From Atriophallophorus winterbourni (Eukaryota; Platyhelminthes; Trematoda; Plagiorchiida; Microphallidae), in contig JACCGJ010000697.1 in assembly GCA_013407085.1 (NCBI GenBank), positions 1-64,000 of the forward strand: DNA of 64,000 nt, in the 5' to 3' direction. Shown in pieces: positions 33,830 to 44,745 of the stretch. The notes under the pieces are model-generated. The model was given only the letters and a program-made list of their open reading frames with translations, was not told where the DNA came from and did no database searches. A program made the position numbers and the translations under genes. How positions within the stretch are numbered: position 1 is the stretch's first letter; the number at the start of each line of letters is the position of its first letter.

Positions 33830-35290
33830 CATTTAAAATACACCGATATTAAAATAAACGAATTCTCAGCCTGAACTCCGAAAAGAAAAGCCAGAAAATT
33901 TTGTATCTAACTCCGTAGTCGAACTCGAAAGTGGATAGCCATGCGAAATTCGACATGGGCTGCACACAGTAGCACTCGAACAGACGTATCCTGGGAACAT
34001 TTTCGAAATATCCGAAACAAGGTGACGTCCTTAATTCGGGAAGTCAAGCAATATCACCATTGGATGCTGATAGACCAGATGGAACGACATCCTAAGATAC
34101 TATACACGATCGTACACAACGCGACTAAGGTTAAACCGGTAGTTTTTCCTATTCAAACAGCGGATGGATTGACAGATAATGTCAGGGATAAAGCTGATGC
34201 CCTAGCAACATTTTATGCGCAAGTCTTTTGTCCAAATTGTGTGTCCCTGCCAACACCTTTGCCACCTTTAATAGAGGTTTAACGTCTAAGTGATGTCGAT
34301 GTGAATCCTACGGATGCGCGGAAGCATTTACGCAGGCTAAACGTTAAAAAATCCCCGGGGGAATACGGAATAACGCCAGCTATTCTGAAGTCATGTGCGC
34401 TGGAGCTTTGCGCCTCAATATCTTATTTATTTAAACACACGCAATCGTACCAGCTGACTGCAAAACCGAAGCTATTACACCAATCTACAAAGGTGGCAGT
34501 CGTGGGGATCCGAAAAATTACCGACCTGTGGCACTTCTTTCAATGGTTTCTAAGGTATTGAAACGTTTGGTGTGTGAATGTGTTATCAGGCACCTCTAGA
34601 GCCATGAAATTCTTTCTCAGACACAACGTGGATTTAGAAAATAAAACATTCATGCTTTTCTAACTTTTTCACAACTTTAAACGATTGGACGCAAGCATTA
34701 GACGAAGGGTGTCCCGTACAGGACTGTTAATTTGATATATCTAAAGCTTTCGATCGAGTTGATCAATCCTTACTACTTCAGAAGCTGGAGGATTTGGCGT
34801 CGCTTGAAATCTACTAACATGACTCGCAAGTTAACTGTCTGATCGCAAAACAAAAGTCAGAATAGAAGACGAAATTTCCAGAACGATTGAGGCCACTTGC
34901 GGTGTCCCACAAGGTTCAGTACTCGGTCCAAAACTGTTCTTAATATGATCTACTGAAACTGGTACGCTCTAAACTTTTTCGCCGACGATATAAAAATTTG
35001 AACGAAGGCTAACTCTGTTGACGATCGCCTAGTTTTACAAGCTGACTTGAGTAAGTTGTACCAGTGGTCAATTTAAAACAGCTTGTCAGCAAGTGCAATA
35101 TTTTAGTAGTCGGGAGACACGTCCCGTTCTCTTACGTACTTGGCAGTTACACGCTTGAGTGGAGTATATCTTAGAAAGATCTCAGTATCTCGGGGAGCGG
35201 AAATTTGGAAAAACAGCCTGCAGTGCGAGGCCATCTATGCGCATGCATTCAGCATACTCTGCTTACTCAGACGAATTTTCGGAAGTTTCC
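33830..35290 (+). pseudogene. CR1-like retrotransposon, RT region, frameshifted
   Basis: The frame 33941-34282 has NIRNKVTSLIREVKQYHH and MERHPKILYTIVHNATK, the linker before RT, matching the order in the copy at 60.5 kb. 34301-34561 has LRRLNVKKSPGEYGITPAIL (RT block 1). Shifted frames then give NYRPVALLSMVSKVL (from 34520), FDISKAFDRVDQSLLLQKLE (34735) and CGVPQGSVLGPKLF (34898). Stops and indels interrupt every block, and the FADD block is destroyed. The copy ends near 35290. Confidence 0.75.
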
Positions 35291-35339
35291 CACCGCACTC
35301 ATTGTCATAGATATTAAATACATACATACATCCAAGCAA

Positions 35340-35430
35340 AGAAATTTGAGTGAAATCGCTTAGAGCAGCTTTTGGGTAACGTTTCACTTCTGACACAGAA
35401 GCTTCGTCAGAACAAGGGTGATAGTCAGGA
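35340..35430 (+). repeat. Terminal repeat associated with Penelope-like elements
   Basis: AAAGAAATTTGAGTG, CTTAGAGCAGCTTTTGGG and GTTTCACTTCTGACACAGAAG. The same string occurs in reverse at 47450-47525 and 49090-49175, each time next to Penelope-like coding sequence. It is probably part of the PLE terminal (pLTR) region. Confidence 0.45.
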
Positions 35431-35569
35431 CATGACTAAGTAGCAGTCCACTCACCACCCCTGACTTCACCTTACCGCTATGCAGAATATGGTGTTTCAC
35501 GTCTCGTAGGCATGACCAGGATCAGTGGTCGATTTGCCCAATAGTGTGTATCCACATCAATCTAATACA

Positions 35570-35857
35570 AGTGAACGCGGTCAAGGTCAGTTGACACAGG
35601 GGCCCACATGCGTAAAGGTACATAAATAATGGGGCTTGGGTTATGCTATTTTTGAAGAAAAACATAAATCTGATTAACTAGTAGGTATAAGGTGAATAAC
35701 AAATATTTACTTTCCCATCCTTATTGACTTCCAATCGACCTCCTTTGGCAATTTCGACCGACTCAGCATGTAGGCGTTGGCTATACGGTTTAATATCGTA
35801 TCTAAAACGTGCTCCACCAAGCGGAGTCACGACTAAGGGATTGATAATCCCTCGCAC
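35570..35857 (-). pseudogene. Penelope-like element, C-terminal GIY-YIG part and 3' untranslated region
   Basis: On the minus strand: INPLVVTPLGGARFRYDIKP then YSQRLHAESVEIAKGG and RLEVNKDG. This aligns with SLIRDSALAEYVSDTGHYI and VEIAKAGRLAVNK of the PLE at 47.2-47.5 kb, the end of the GIY-YIG endonuclease. The 3' part (35570-35690) matches 47035-47160 (GTGAACGCGGTCAAG, CCACATGCGTAAAGGTAC). The other part of the same element lies at 39316, beyond the inserted RTE. Confidence 0.65.
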
Positions 35858-36567
35858 GTGACCTGCACGCGTGGTCCTGTGTGACCCGGCGGAACTGCTT
35901 CTACTGACAGGAGAAGGGGCGAAGGCGGCTGACTGGCGCCTCAAAACCATCATGCTTCGGGCAGGTGGAGCTCGTTAGTCCATGAAGGCGGCCCACATAG
36001 GGGAAGGAAAACCCTTATCTCAAACCTCCACTGCCTTGTGGCTACATCCATTCATGGAAAAGGCTTCAGGAGTCAACCTCGAGGAAAAATCCGGAGCCGG
36101 AGTCCCGTTAGGCAGTCCGAAGTTTATTCAACTTCGTCCTGCCAGCTCCTGCGACGGCATCGTTGTCCAAACGTATCAGCCTAGCTGTTCCTTTGGTTCC
36201 AGTGGTGCCGTGGAGAGGGAGCACTTGCTGCATGGGCAACAGCTAGTTCTCCATATTGAACTGCCACATCACATGGAGAGGACACTCCATTCCGCTTCTA
36301 CGGAAAATAACACGGGAAGCAGCAGATACCGGTTAAAAGCTATGGCTCGACTGGCGTAGAGCTAAGCGCCTGGGGCTGCTTTCGACGGTGGGAGAGACTT
36401 CCAGGTCTCATTGGACGGCTACCGCCCGCCTCAAGCTGGGCAGCCCCCAGTCAATAAGGTGCCGTCTCGCCACGGTCTGCTATCCTCATTGGGTGCATGG
36501 GATTAGGAATCAACCGACAAGCAGACTGTATTTTTCCGCACCAGCGAATCGAAATACCAAACAACAA

Positions 36568-37011
36568 ATGTCAGTTCTGAAACTTGGAACCTGGAACGTC
36601 CGGTCCATGCTTCCAGGATTTCATGACGACGTCTCGAATATCAGAGGCGTTAGAAAGTCCGCCGTGATTAACAACGAGCTAAAGAGGCTGAATGTCGACG
36701 TGGCTGCCCTACAAGAGACGCGCTTACCAGACACTGGTAAGCTAACAGAAAGTGATTACACATTCTTTTGGAATGGAAGAGGTTCCGATGAGCGTCGACT
36801 GCATGGAGTTGGGTTTGCCGTGCGAAACGACATATTAAAAGCAACAGAACCGAGCAGCAGCGGGAGCGAACGAATTTGGACTCTAAATCTGAGGTGCATT
36901 ACTGGTACCATTACGTTGGTCAACGTTTATGCACCGACGCTCTCTGCGACGTCTTCTGAAAAAGACGCAAAAGCCTTCACGGACGAGTTCAACAAGACAA
37001 CCCCACTTTAA
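36568..37011 (+). pseudogene. RTE endonuclease, N-terminal half, internally deleted
   Basis: APE-like endonuclease that nicks target DNA for target-primed reverse transcription. The start is ATG at 36568, MSVLKLGTWNVRSM, where the Asn of TWNVR is a conserved catalytic-site residue. Next come VDVAALQETRLPDTGK (Glu of QET binds the metal), GVGFAVRND and LVNVYAPT. At about 36968 the sequence jumps from SSEKDA to KAFTDEFNKTTPL, so roughly 400 bp are gone, including the GDFNA and HLDF motifs seen in the copies at 21.5 and 30.8 kb. A stop follows at 37009. Confidence 0.85.
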
Positions 37012-37032
37012 TCGGCTTCAGAAAACTGGGAA

Positions 37033-38631
37033 TTGATAAAAAGCTGCATATGCCGAGTCGCACTTTCCACTTTCGGTCCGAAGAAAGCTCGAACGAGCGA
37101 CTGGTTCGAAGCAAACGCTTCTGATATGACTGCTGTGCTGGATGAGAAACGCTCAGCATTCTTGAGGTTCAAAGGTATGCCAACAGATGAAAACTTACGT
37201 CTTCTAAGAGCAGCTAGAAATAAGGTCCAACAGACTGCAAGGCGTGTGCAAACGACTATTGGACTGAAGTTAGCCTCAATATCCAAAAAGCTGCGGATAC
37301 CGGAAATTTTCACGGTATGTATGATGGGATCAAGAGAGCCATTGGCCCAAACAAACTTAAAACGGCTCCCATTAAGTCTTTATCTGGTAAGCGGATTGTC
37401 GACAAATCTAAACAGATGGAAAGATGGGTAGAGCACTTCTCATCTCTCTACGTTAGGGACAGCACGGTTCTACCGCATGCACTTGAAAATGTCGAGCGGT
37501 TGCCGACCATTGAATATCTAGATACCCCTCATACTCTTGATGACCTCAATAAGGCAATCGACCGCTTAGCGAATGGGAAGGCCCCTGGCGACGACGGAAT
37601 TCCACCTGAGCTCATCAAATGCGGTAGAGCAGCATTATTACAACCTATTCACAATTTGCTTCTTCAGTGCCCGCAGGAGGGGGGTGTCCCACAAGAGATG
37701 CGAGACACAAAGATCATCACGCTATTTAAGAATAAGGGTGACAGAGGCGACTGCAACAATTACAGAGGAATCTCCCTTCTGAATGTTGTAGGCAAATTGT
37801 TTGCTAAAATCTTACAGATCCGGCTGCAGGTTTTATCTGATAGAATTTACTCCGAATCTCAATGTGGCTTCCGCAAGGGAAGATCAACCGTTGACACGAT
37901 CTTCTCCATGAGACAACTTCAAGAAAAGTGTCGGGAACAGCGTATGCCATTATACGCTGTTTTTATTGATTTAACTAAGGCATTCGACTACGTCAGCAGG
38001 GAGGGTCTCTTCAAAATGCTCGATCTGATAGGCTGCCCCCCCAAGGCTGCTGAGACTCGTTATTTCGTTCCACTCAGGCATGAAAGGCTCAGTCCATTTT
38101 AACGGTTGCAGTTCAGAAGCATTTGAAATTCGCCGAGGCGTCAAACAAGGGTGTGTTCTTGGTCCCACGCTGTTCGGCATTTTCTTTGCTCTGCTTCTGA
38201 AACACGCTTTTAGGACGAGAACAGAAGGCATTTACATACGCACGCGAAGTGATGGTAAGCTTTTCAACCTAAACCGGTTGAGATCACAAACCAAAGTACG
38301 GGGTGTGATAATCCGTGACCTGTTGCTTGCCGACGATGCAGGCTTTATTGCTCAGTCCCGAGAGAACCTACAGTCGCTAATGGACTGTTTTTCGTCGGCA
38401 TGCAGAGACTTTGGGTTAACAATCAGCATGAGCAAGACCAAAGTCCTTGGTCAAGGGACTGCATCGCCACCAATCATCACTGTTGGAAACTGTCAGCTCG
38501 AACCAGTACATCATTTCACATATCTTGGTTCAACCATTGCGGATAACCTCTCGCTAGACACGGAGATTGATAAGCGGATTGGCAGAGCAGCTGTCATTTT
38601 GTCCCGATTGAACTCTCGTGTTTGGGATTAA
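37033..38631 (+). pseudogene. RTE reverse transcriptase domain, broken into three frames
   Basis: RNA-dependent DNA polymerase of the RTE. Frame 1 (37033-37270) holds the linker MTAVLDEKRSAFLRF. Frame 2 (37317-38102) holds GKAPGDDGIPPELIKCG, NYRGISLLNVVGKLFAKIL, QCGFRKGRSTVDTIF and FIDLTKAFDYVSREGLFKML; the Asp of FIDLTKAFD is the first catalytic Asp. Near 38045 a small deletion shifts the frame. Frame 3 (38080-38631) holds RRGVKQGCVLGPTLFGIFF, LLADDAGF (LADD at 38326-38337, catalytic Asp pair), SMSKTKVLG and HFTYLGSTI (thumb). All RT blocks are present but not in one frame. Confidence 0.88.
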
Positions 38632-39231
38632 CCGCAAGCTGACTGTAAAGACAAAGATGATGGTATACAGCGCGTGCGTACTAAATGCTTTACTATTGGC
38701 AGTGAAACCTGGGCCACCCACGCAAGACACGAACGGAAGCTGAATGCTTTCCATCTACGAAGCATCCGTCGTATCTTGAACATAACGTGGATGGACAGAG
38801 TGACTAACGCTGAAGTGCTTTCAAAAGCTGGTCTACAGAGCATGTTCACCCTTTTACGTCAGCGCCGCCTGCGGTGGCTTGGTCATGTCTATAGAATGGA
38901 AAATGGTCGTATTCCGAAAGATCTACTCTACGGTGAGTTGCAATTAGGAAGTCAACCATTGGGCAGACCGCACTTGCGGTACAAAGATGTTGAAAAGAGA
39001 TATGAAACCTCTTGACATGACCCCGCAAGCTGGGAAGAACTTGCTCTTGACCGCTCACTTTGGAGCATTGTGTAAAGCGTCGACTGCAAGCCGGGGAGGA
39101 GCAAATGCAGCTCCTGGCTGCTGAACGCAGATCACGCCGCCGGCGTGCAACTGATGCAATACAACAGAGTTCTGACTATCGTTGCCAACGCTGTGGGTGA
39201 GATTGTTCCTCCCGAATCGGACTGTTTAGTC
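38632..39231 (+). pseudogene. RTE C-terminal domain and 3' end
   Basis: Shifted frames carry the conserved RTE C-terminus: ETWATHARHERKLNAFHLRS, IRRILNITWMDRVTN, LRQRRLRWLGHVYRMENGR and GRPHLRYKDV. Its exact role in RTE retrotransposition is unclear to me. The same blocks recur at 44.1-44.6 kb and, on the minus strand, at 58.5-58.9 kb. After the stop near 39016 the sequence continues to the 3' tail. Confidence 0.8.
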
Positions 39232-39315
39232 ATTCCCAAAGCTGTAAAACATGAAATTCATGTGATGTGATGTACATCCATGGTCGACATCGACCGAAGG
39301 AGGCCAACAACAACA

Positions 39316-40535
39316 ATCTCTCGCATCCCTGGCCGTCTCTGGACACGCTTTCGGTGTTCTTCGATTCTAGTATGAATTTCCCTGGAAGTCTGTCTTGTGT
39401 AGACACCCGAACAATCCTTACAGTTGATTCTGTAGATGTTGTTCGTAACTCTAGATAAAAGTGTTTTATCTTTGAGGTGCATCGGAACCGAACGGATAGT
39501 TTTCCTTTTCTTATAAGTTACGCGTATGGCCGCTAAGCTTAAGATTCTGCTTATCGCTCCAGATGTGCCTTTTACATACGGTATGCAAACTGTATCTCGC
39601 CAATTTTTCTCCGATTTTTCTGATGGGTATTTTACCTTCATCAATTGGCGTTTTACAAAACTGTTTGGATATCCTTGGTCTCGCTAACTCGTGCGCAGGT
39701 GATCAGATACCATCGACGATTGGTCTTACGGGAATGCCTTCTTTATGTATTTTAGGTAGGCTGTAAAATCTAGGAGTTAAAGTAGACTTGGGATACAGGT
39801 TATACTACAATTCCTTTCCCAAACTCTCCTTAACGCTACGTACGTACATAGAGACTACCATTTTGCAATTATTCATTACATTTTTCATTTTGCTATTATC
39901 TATCCGTTCATAATGGCCCTCGGATGAGTGTACCCCAAACCTGTCTAAATAATCGCTTTTGTTCAAAATTACCGTTACATTACTTTTGCCGCCTAAGTAA
40001 TCACTATATTTGTATCTTGCTTCAGCGTAAGAAGTGTTTGTCTTTCATGTGAATCAAGGTTTGCATCGCCTTGTTCCTGGTTTGTAATGACACCAGTGAT
40101 ACAGTTTAATACCGTATCTGCGTGTTCGCTGGGAAGTCCATTTAATGTTCCCTCAATCCAGCGGATAAGATCATCAGCCTTCATAAAGCTCTTACTTATG
40201 CAGAAACTCAAGCCCTTCTCCAACAATGTTTGCTCAGCTTGCGAAAGTTAGCGATTAGATAAATTCATAACACTAGAATGCAGGCTACTAGATAATGACT
40301 TATTACATTTATCCGATGAACGTTCCTTATACAAATCTAATAACTTGTTGAACTTACGGTTTTGTCTTTCTCCCATTGGCTCCGTTTGCGTGACTAAGAC
40401 CTCGGCGTGTTTTCCACAAAATCTGTAGAAGTCCGCTTCGGATAATTCGACTCTCAGTTTCGACATCGTTCTCAAGGCTTTCGATTGTATCCTAAATCTA
40501 CTCAAACGGATATTTGGGAAATTTTCGCCCAAGAT
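39316..40535 (-). pseudogene. Penelope-like element: N-terminal part, RT fingers and GIY-YIG start
   Basis: Read on the minus strand, 40530-40248 gives KALRTMSKLRVELSEADFY and GERQNRKFNKLLDLYKERSS, the N-terminal domain. A stop then leads into LLEKGLSFCISKSFMKADDL, IEGTLNGLPSEHADTVL and, past 39993, GKSNVTVILNKSDYLDRF, the start of the Penelope RT, followed by LTPRFYSLPKIHKEGIPVRP. From there it jumps to the GIY-YIG domain, 39644-39310: NNIYRINCKDCSGVYTRQTS then REIHTRIEEHRKRV. The YIGQT motif is changed to YTRQT. The central RT is deleted, and the RTE at 35858-39315 splits the last domain. Non-functional. Confidence 0.75.
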
Positions 40536-41140
40536 ATTCCAAAGGATTGTGAATACATAACTGAGAACAGAGATAGAATACGATGTGCAGTCATGGTCTC
40601 CATGGCTCAAGAAGGATGTTGAACTTATGCAGCGAATCTATCACCGCTCAACAAAACTAGTTTTCAGCATCCGAGACAAGCCTTATAAAGAAAGGATAGT
40701 TCAACTGAATCTGTTCGACTTTCCCTATCGACGAATCAGAGGAGACCTTATCTTACTTTACAAAACATTTCACAACCCAAGCCATCCCTTACATGATTTA
40801 ATCACGCGAAACGATACGAGAAAGTATCGGACCCATGAATATGTGCTGGTGGTACCCCATTTCCGCATGACCTGTAGAAGCTATTTTTATTCTGTCCTTG
40901 TCTGTTTTACTTGGAACAGTTTACCGTCTACCGTTGCGCACTCCACCAGCTTGCATGAAATTAAAACGAAATTAGACGAATTTTTATTGAACTATTCGTT
41001 CCCCCAACACTTATATACTGCTTAATCTAATTCCTTATCTTGTTTATTCACATTCATTTCAACTTTTACCATCCTATGGTTGTTGTTAAGCTTGTTACTT
41101 TTTAGACCATTAAAATCCTGGAGCCTTGAACCTTGAATGC
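40535..41140 (+). pseudogene. CR1-like retrotransposon, 5'-truncated 3' end
   Basis: The frame 40585-41025 encodes the C-terminal end of a CR1-type RT protein: EIEYDVQSWSPWLKKDVELM, KLVFSIRDKPYKERIVQLNL, FDFPYRRIRGDLILLYKTFH and CFTWNSLPSTVAHSTSLHEI, ending KLDEFLLNYSFPQHLYTA. The frame is unbroken for 146 residues, so this copy is younger than its neighbours. The 3' end has AGACCATTAAAATCC and the short repeat CCTTGAACCTTGAA instead of poly(A), as in the CR1 clade. It lies against the N-terminal end of the Penelope-like element. Confidence 0.8.
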
Positions 41141-41144
41141 AATG

Positions 41145-41650
41145 TGGTTCTGTTTGTCAGTGATATTAAAATTTGGACGCGGATAGAATTTACTGCGGAC
41201 TGTTCACAGCAGCAAACTTATTTAAATACTCTGGTTAGCGTGAAATAAGTTACCATTCAATTTTCAAAAATGAAAGATGCTGCAAATTGATAAGCCACTT
41301 CAGTACACATATCACTTTGGACAGACAATTTTTAAATGGTCAGAATTGAACAAGGATCTTGGAATGCGACAGCTTTGGGAAAAGCATGCTGTGGGATCAT
41401 CTACAAGTGTGCTTCCGGGTTTCTGGGTATATTGCGATGGATCATCAGAATCCTCTCGCCTGAAAATTTGCACACAACCATGACAACAATGCAGCATGCA
41501 TCGCAAGCTTGAACTCCCTGTCTCAAAAAGGATACACAATTGTTTGATAGAACTTACCATCGTATAACTAAACTCGTAAGTGGTTTCCAGAAACTAACGT
41601 ACGAGGAACGAATTTAAAAGTTGAGGCTCCGCGGGATAGTCAAATTTCAA
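41145..41650 (+). pseudogene. CR1-like RT thumb fragment
   Basis: Begins VVLFVSDIKIWTRI, where the FADD catalytic box has become FVSD. It continues MLQIDKPLQYTYHFGQTIF, ELNKDLGM and, in another frame, PCLKKDTQLFDRTYHRITKL and VSGFQKLTYEERI. The order matches the thumb and C-terminus of the neighbouring CR1 copy. Several frameshifts. Confidence 0.65.
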
Positions 41651-41679
41651 GTCAGTGTTTGTGTTACGTGATTTACCTA

Positions 41680-41920
41680 TATATGCGTCTTGTCTTGTGC
41701 GTAATAAACGAAATTGACCAATTGACTATCTCTAGTGTTGTGGGACTCGTGGGTGAACGCGATTAGTGTTGGACAGGTTGACCTCAGGGATGGATCGGGA
41801 CGCAATCATCAAGTGGCTGTGAAACGCGGGGTGACGTGGTTAATGTTGAATCGAGTGACCTGAATCCTGTTCATACAACGTAGTCTTTAGAGCAAGGAAC
41901 GCGATTCGGCCTCAACTGGC
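41680..41920 (+). mobile_element. LTR-like repeat, R-U5-like part
   Basis: AATAAA at 41703-41708, then TGTTGTGGGACTCGTGGGTG and GTTGACCTCAGGGATGG, shared with the copies at 14.4 and 32.65 kb. About 200 bp of unassigned sequence (41921-42117) separate it from the U3-like part at 42118. This order (R-U5, remnant, U3-R) is that of an LTR element that lost its coding region. Confidence 0.45.
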
Positions 41921-42117
41921 CTGACCTAACCACATCCGGATTGCCCCCTTTCACCGGTGCTGTGGCCAAGCAAAGAACCTGGGGTGAAGGAAAATCGAAC
42001 GTGTCCCGGCAAAACAAAGAATCTGTCTTGGTTAATCCTGTTTATCTAGCTTGAACAGAAAATATGTGAATGGACGTGAACCAGCAGTCTATCATCCCTG
42101 ACCAGTCGTGTTCAGCC

Positions 42118-42660
42118 TGATGATGCAAAATGCATTAGGGATGAGTGCTAATCACGAGCTTTGGGATGATGGGCCAAAAACCACCCTCCGACACAACGCG
42201 AGAGCAAGAAGCGCTGAAGCGACCGACAACGACAATTGCGAACCCGTAATCATTCGGGTTTCAGTAGGATTACATGAGAACGGCTTAAACGACATTATTC
42301 TAGGAAATATGTGTAGATAGACAACGTCAACCTGTTATCAAACGATATACAATTTGCTAAAACCGGTCAATCAAGCCCTGCATGTCGAAGGGAGAATTTG
42401 ATCGGCTTGCATGAAATCGATTGAGAAATCAGGTCAAAGTGAGAACCGGGACAGACATGTATGAGGTCAGTTTTGTGATTACGTGATTTGCCTATATAAG
42501 ATAAGCGTGTTTGTGTTTCGTCTGTGGATCGCTGGCGGCGAATTGGCTAATTCTGGATCGAGTAACCCGAAACTCCTGCAGACAACGTAATATACTTTAG
42601 AACAGGGAAGGCGATTTGCCTTCGATCGACCTGATGTATTCACTTTCGGCTCTCACCCTT
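42118..42660 (+). mobile_element. LTR-like repeat, U3-R-like part
   Basis: Contains TTAGGGATGAGTGCTAATC, GACAACGACAATTGCG, CCGTAATCATTCGGGTTTC and the promoter-like TATATAAG at 42493-42500. It is followed by sequence resembling that after the first part (GGATCGAGTAACCCGAAAC, AACGTAATATACTTTAGAAC). No polypurine tract was found just upstream. Confidence 0.45.
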
Positions 42661-44117
42661 TACAATAGTCCTATGGGAATGCCCTCGTTTTGTATGTTAG
42701 GCAGGCCATGATATCTAGAAGTTATAGTAGATTTGGGATACATGTCATACCACAAACTCATTTTCTAACCTATCATTAACGCTACGCATTTATCTTTTTC
42801 ATTTGCTCTTATCTATCTGGCAGTGTATAATGATAGGAACGGTGCACATATTATTACTCGTTAACTTGATATTGATAGCTAAATATTTACGCTGTTTATA
42901 TTGGAAATATTATTATTTTTGTATTAAAATGTGCGAAAATGTATCATATTTCATCAATACTAGGTAGGTCAGACATTTTGAAATCCTGTGAATCATGTTA
43001 CGTTTTAGGTAAACTTAACAATTCATCGCACGAGATTTCTGGTGGCCATTTCAAAGGAGTTGCAATATTTTGCTTGTGAACACCATTATTTGTCCCGGGC
43101 ATCGTTCAAGCACATGAATGAGATTAAATTCTATGGTTCATTTACTACTAATTAGTAGTCCTGATAAATAAAATGTAATAACTAACTGCTTACTTCTGAG
43201 TGAGTGATGGGTATGTGAGCACCACAAAATATTGGCTGCTTATAAGCCATTTGAGTGTCTCACCAAGCATGACGTTGTGATTCTTTATTTTATAGCATCG
43301 TGTTACTTTGCAAGAACTTTATTTAACAAGTAGACCTTTATTTAACAGCTTACATATTTTTCAAGCCATTAATGCGGTACCCGAGGCTGATTGATTGAAT
43401 TGAACGGTTATTTATTATTTGAGCTTTTGGGTGGCCATTTTCTTTTGATTTTTCCATATTTTGATTTCTTGTGCATGCTTTTTCAATGCGAATTATCATG
43501 AAGCCATTAAGCGGCACTCTCCCATCGTCGACTTCCGGCAAATATTTCAGCTTTATTGTAGCATATCATTCGCGACGTTCCATAAATATGGATCCAGCAC
43601 AGAATTGAAAGATATGATAATGTGCAACATTAAGCCGTCATTATTTGACGATTACACAATAATACAAACGACTAATGCACTTAATTCCAAACCATTAAAT
43701 CACGCCGAGGAAATAAAAGAATTATGGGAAATACACAATTTTGCACCTCTTAAGCCAATGCGTGATACTAATCTAGATGGAAAAAACTTATCCTAAATAA
43801 AAGTTTTCATTTTATATCATTGGAAATTCCGATCTGAAGTAATCATAATGATTCACATTCGGTCAACATTTGAAGTAATGGATGAATTTTCCTGTGGTTA
43901 TTGCAATAATCCAACTAGCAAAAATGCAAGAAAGACATTTAACCAACCTATATCCTCTAATCGCCTTTAAAGGTTGCTAATAGGTTACAGTTGGCATCGT
44001 GCGTTTCGAGATTTCTATGCATTCAAGCATTATAATCTATCGTTCGTTCAAACCACATCGTACGTTCCGCAAAGCGTTTATAGTGTTCGAAACCAAATTA
44101 TTATTTGCAAGCATATA
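42661..44117. other. Unassigned stretch
   Basis: AT-rich. A Penelope-like scrap may lie at 42680-42770 (GGAATGCCCTC.TTTTGTATGTTAGGCAGGC resembles 39730-39770). A tail of the hammerhead family (GATGGGTATGTGAGCACCAC) lies near 43206-43225. One unexplained open frame lies at 43461-43796. Otherwise nothing was recognised. Confidence 0.4.
43461..43796 (+). CDS. Unrecognised open frame, possible terminal exon
   Basis: A 111-residue frame that I cannot assign. After a possible acceptor (CAAATATTTCAG at 43539-43550) it reads LYCSISFATFHKYGSSTELK, then NIKPSLFDDYTII and HAEEIKELWEIHNFAPL. Residue composition is balanced and hydrophilic, unlike the hydrophobic chance frames around it. The stop TAA overlaps an AATAAA, so a last exon with an immediate poly(A) signal is conceivable. 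No upstream exon, domain or repeat match supports it. It could equally be a retroelement scrap. Confidence 0.25.
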   Translation: MISCACFFNANYHEAIKRHSPIVDFRQIFQLYCSISFATFHKYGSSTELKDMIMCNIKPSLFDDYTIIQTTNALNSKPLNHAEEIKELWEIHNFAPLKPMRDTNLDGKNLS

Positions 44118-44745
44118 CTAAATGCTTTACTGTATAGCAGTGAAACCTGGACCACCCACGCAAGACACGAACGGAAGCTGAATGCTTTCCATCTATGAAG
44201 CATTCATCGTATCTTGAACATATCGTGGATTGACAAATTGGTTAATGCTGAAGTGCTTTCAAAAGCTGGTCTGCAGATAATGTCCACCCTGCTGTGACAG
44301 TGCTGCCTAAGATAGCTTGGTCACATCTACAGAATGGAAAATGGTCACATTTCGAAAGATCTACTGTATGGTGAGTTGCAATCAGGAAGTTGACCATTGG
44401 GTAGACCGCACTTGTGGTACAAAGATGTTTGCAAAAGAGACATGAAAACTCTTGGCATTGACCCCACTAGTTGGGAAGAAATTTCTCTTGACCACTCACT
44501 ATGTAGGCACTGTGTAATCCGTCTTGTAGGTGGGGAGGAGCAGATACAGCTCTTGGCTGCTGAAGCAGATCACGCTGCAGGCGTGCAACTGACGCCCAAC
44601 GACCTAGGTTTGCCTATCGTTGCAAGCGCTGCGGGATAGATTGTTCCTCCCGAATCGGGCTGTTTAGTCATTCAAAAAACTGTGGAACCTGAAAATTCAA
44701 GCGCTTGTGATGTACATCCATGGTCGACATCGACCTCAGGAGGCC
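44118..44745 (+). mobile_element. RTE-like retrotransposon, 3' end only
   Basis: 5'-truncated copy holding the C-terminal domain in broken frames (SSETWTTHARHERKLNAFHL, GRPHLWYKDVCKRDMKTLGI, PTSWEEISLDHSLCRHCV) and the 3' tail TACATCCATGGTCGACATCG, AGGCCAACAAACAACAAAAAC. Nine of the RTE 3'-end blocks are shared with 38690-39310. It is continuous with the duplicated segment that begins at 44711. Confidence 0.8.

Larger units (their letters stand above)
35858..39315 (+). mobile_element. RTE-like non-LTR retrotransposon, most complete copy
   Basis: It is 3,458 bp long and lies inside a Penelope-like element. It is flanked by an 11-bp target duplication with two mismatches, ATCCCTCGCAC (35847-35857) and ATCTCTCGCAT (39316-39326). 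The order is: leader 35858-36567, N-terminal half of an APE-like endonuclease 36568-36970, linker, reverse transcriptase 37500-38600, RTE C-terminal domain 38640-39060, 3' end with AACAACAACA. The 5' end lacks about 90 bp present in the minus copies. Internal deletion in the endonuclease and at least three frameshifts make it inactive. The endonuclease plus LADD-type RT plus simple-repeat tail fit the RTE clade. Confidence 0.85.

Noticed and set aside
42118..42145. CTGATGATG as a possible hammerhead core
   Set aside because: No GAAA strand or stem II follows; it is the U3 region of the LTR-like repeat.
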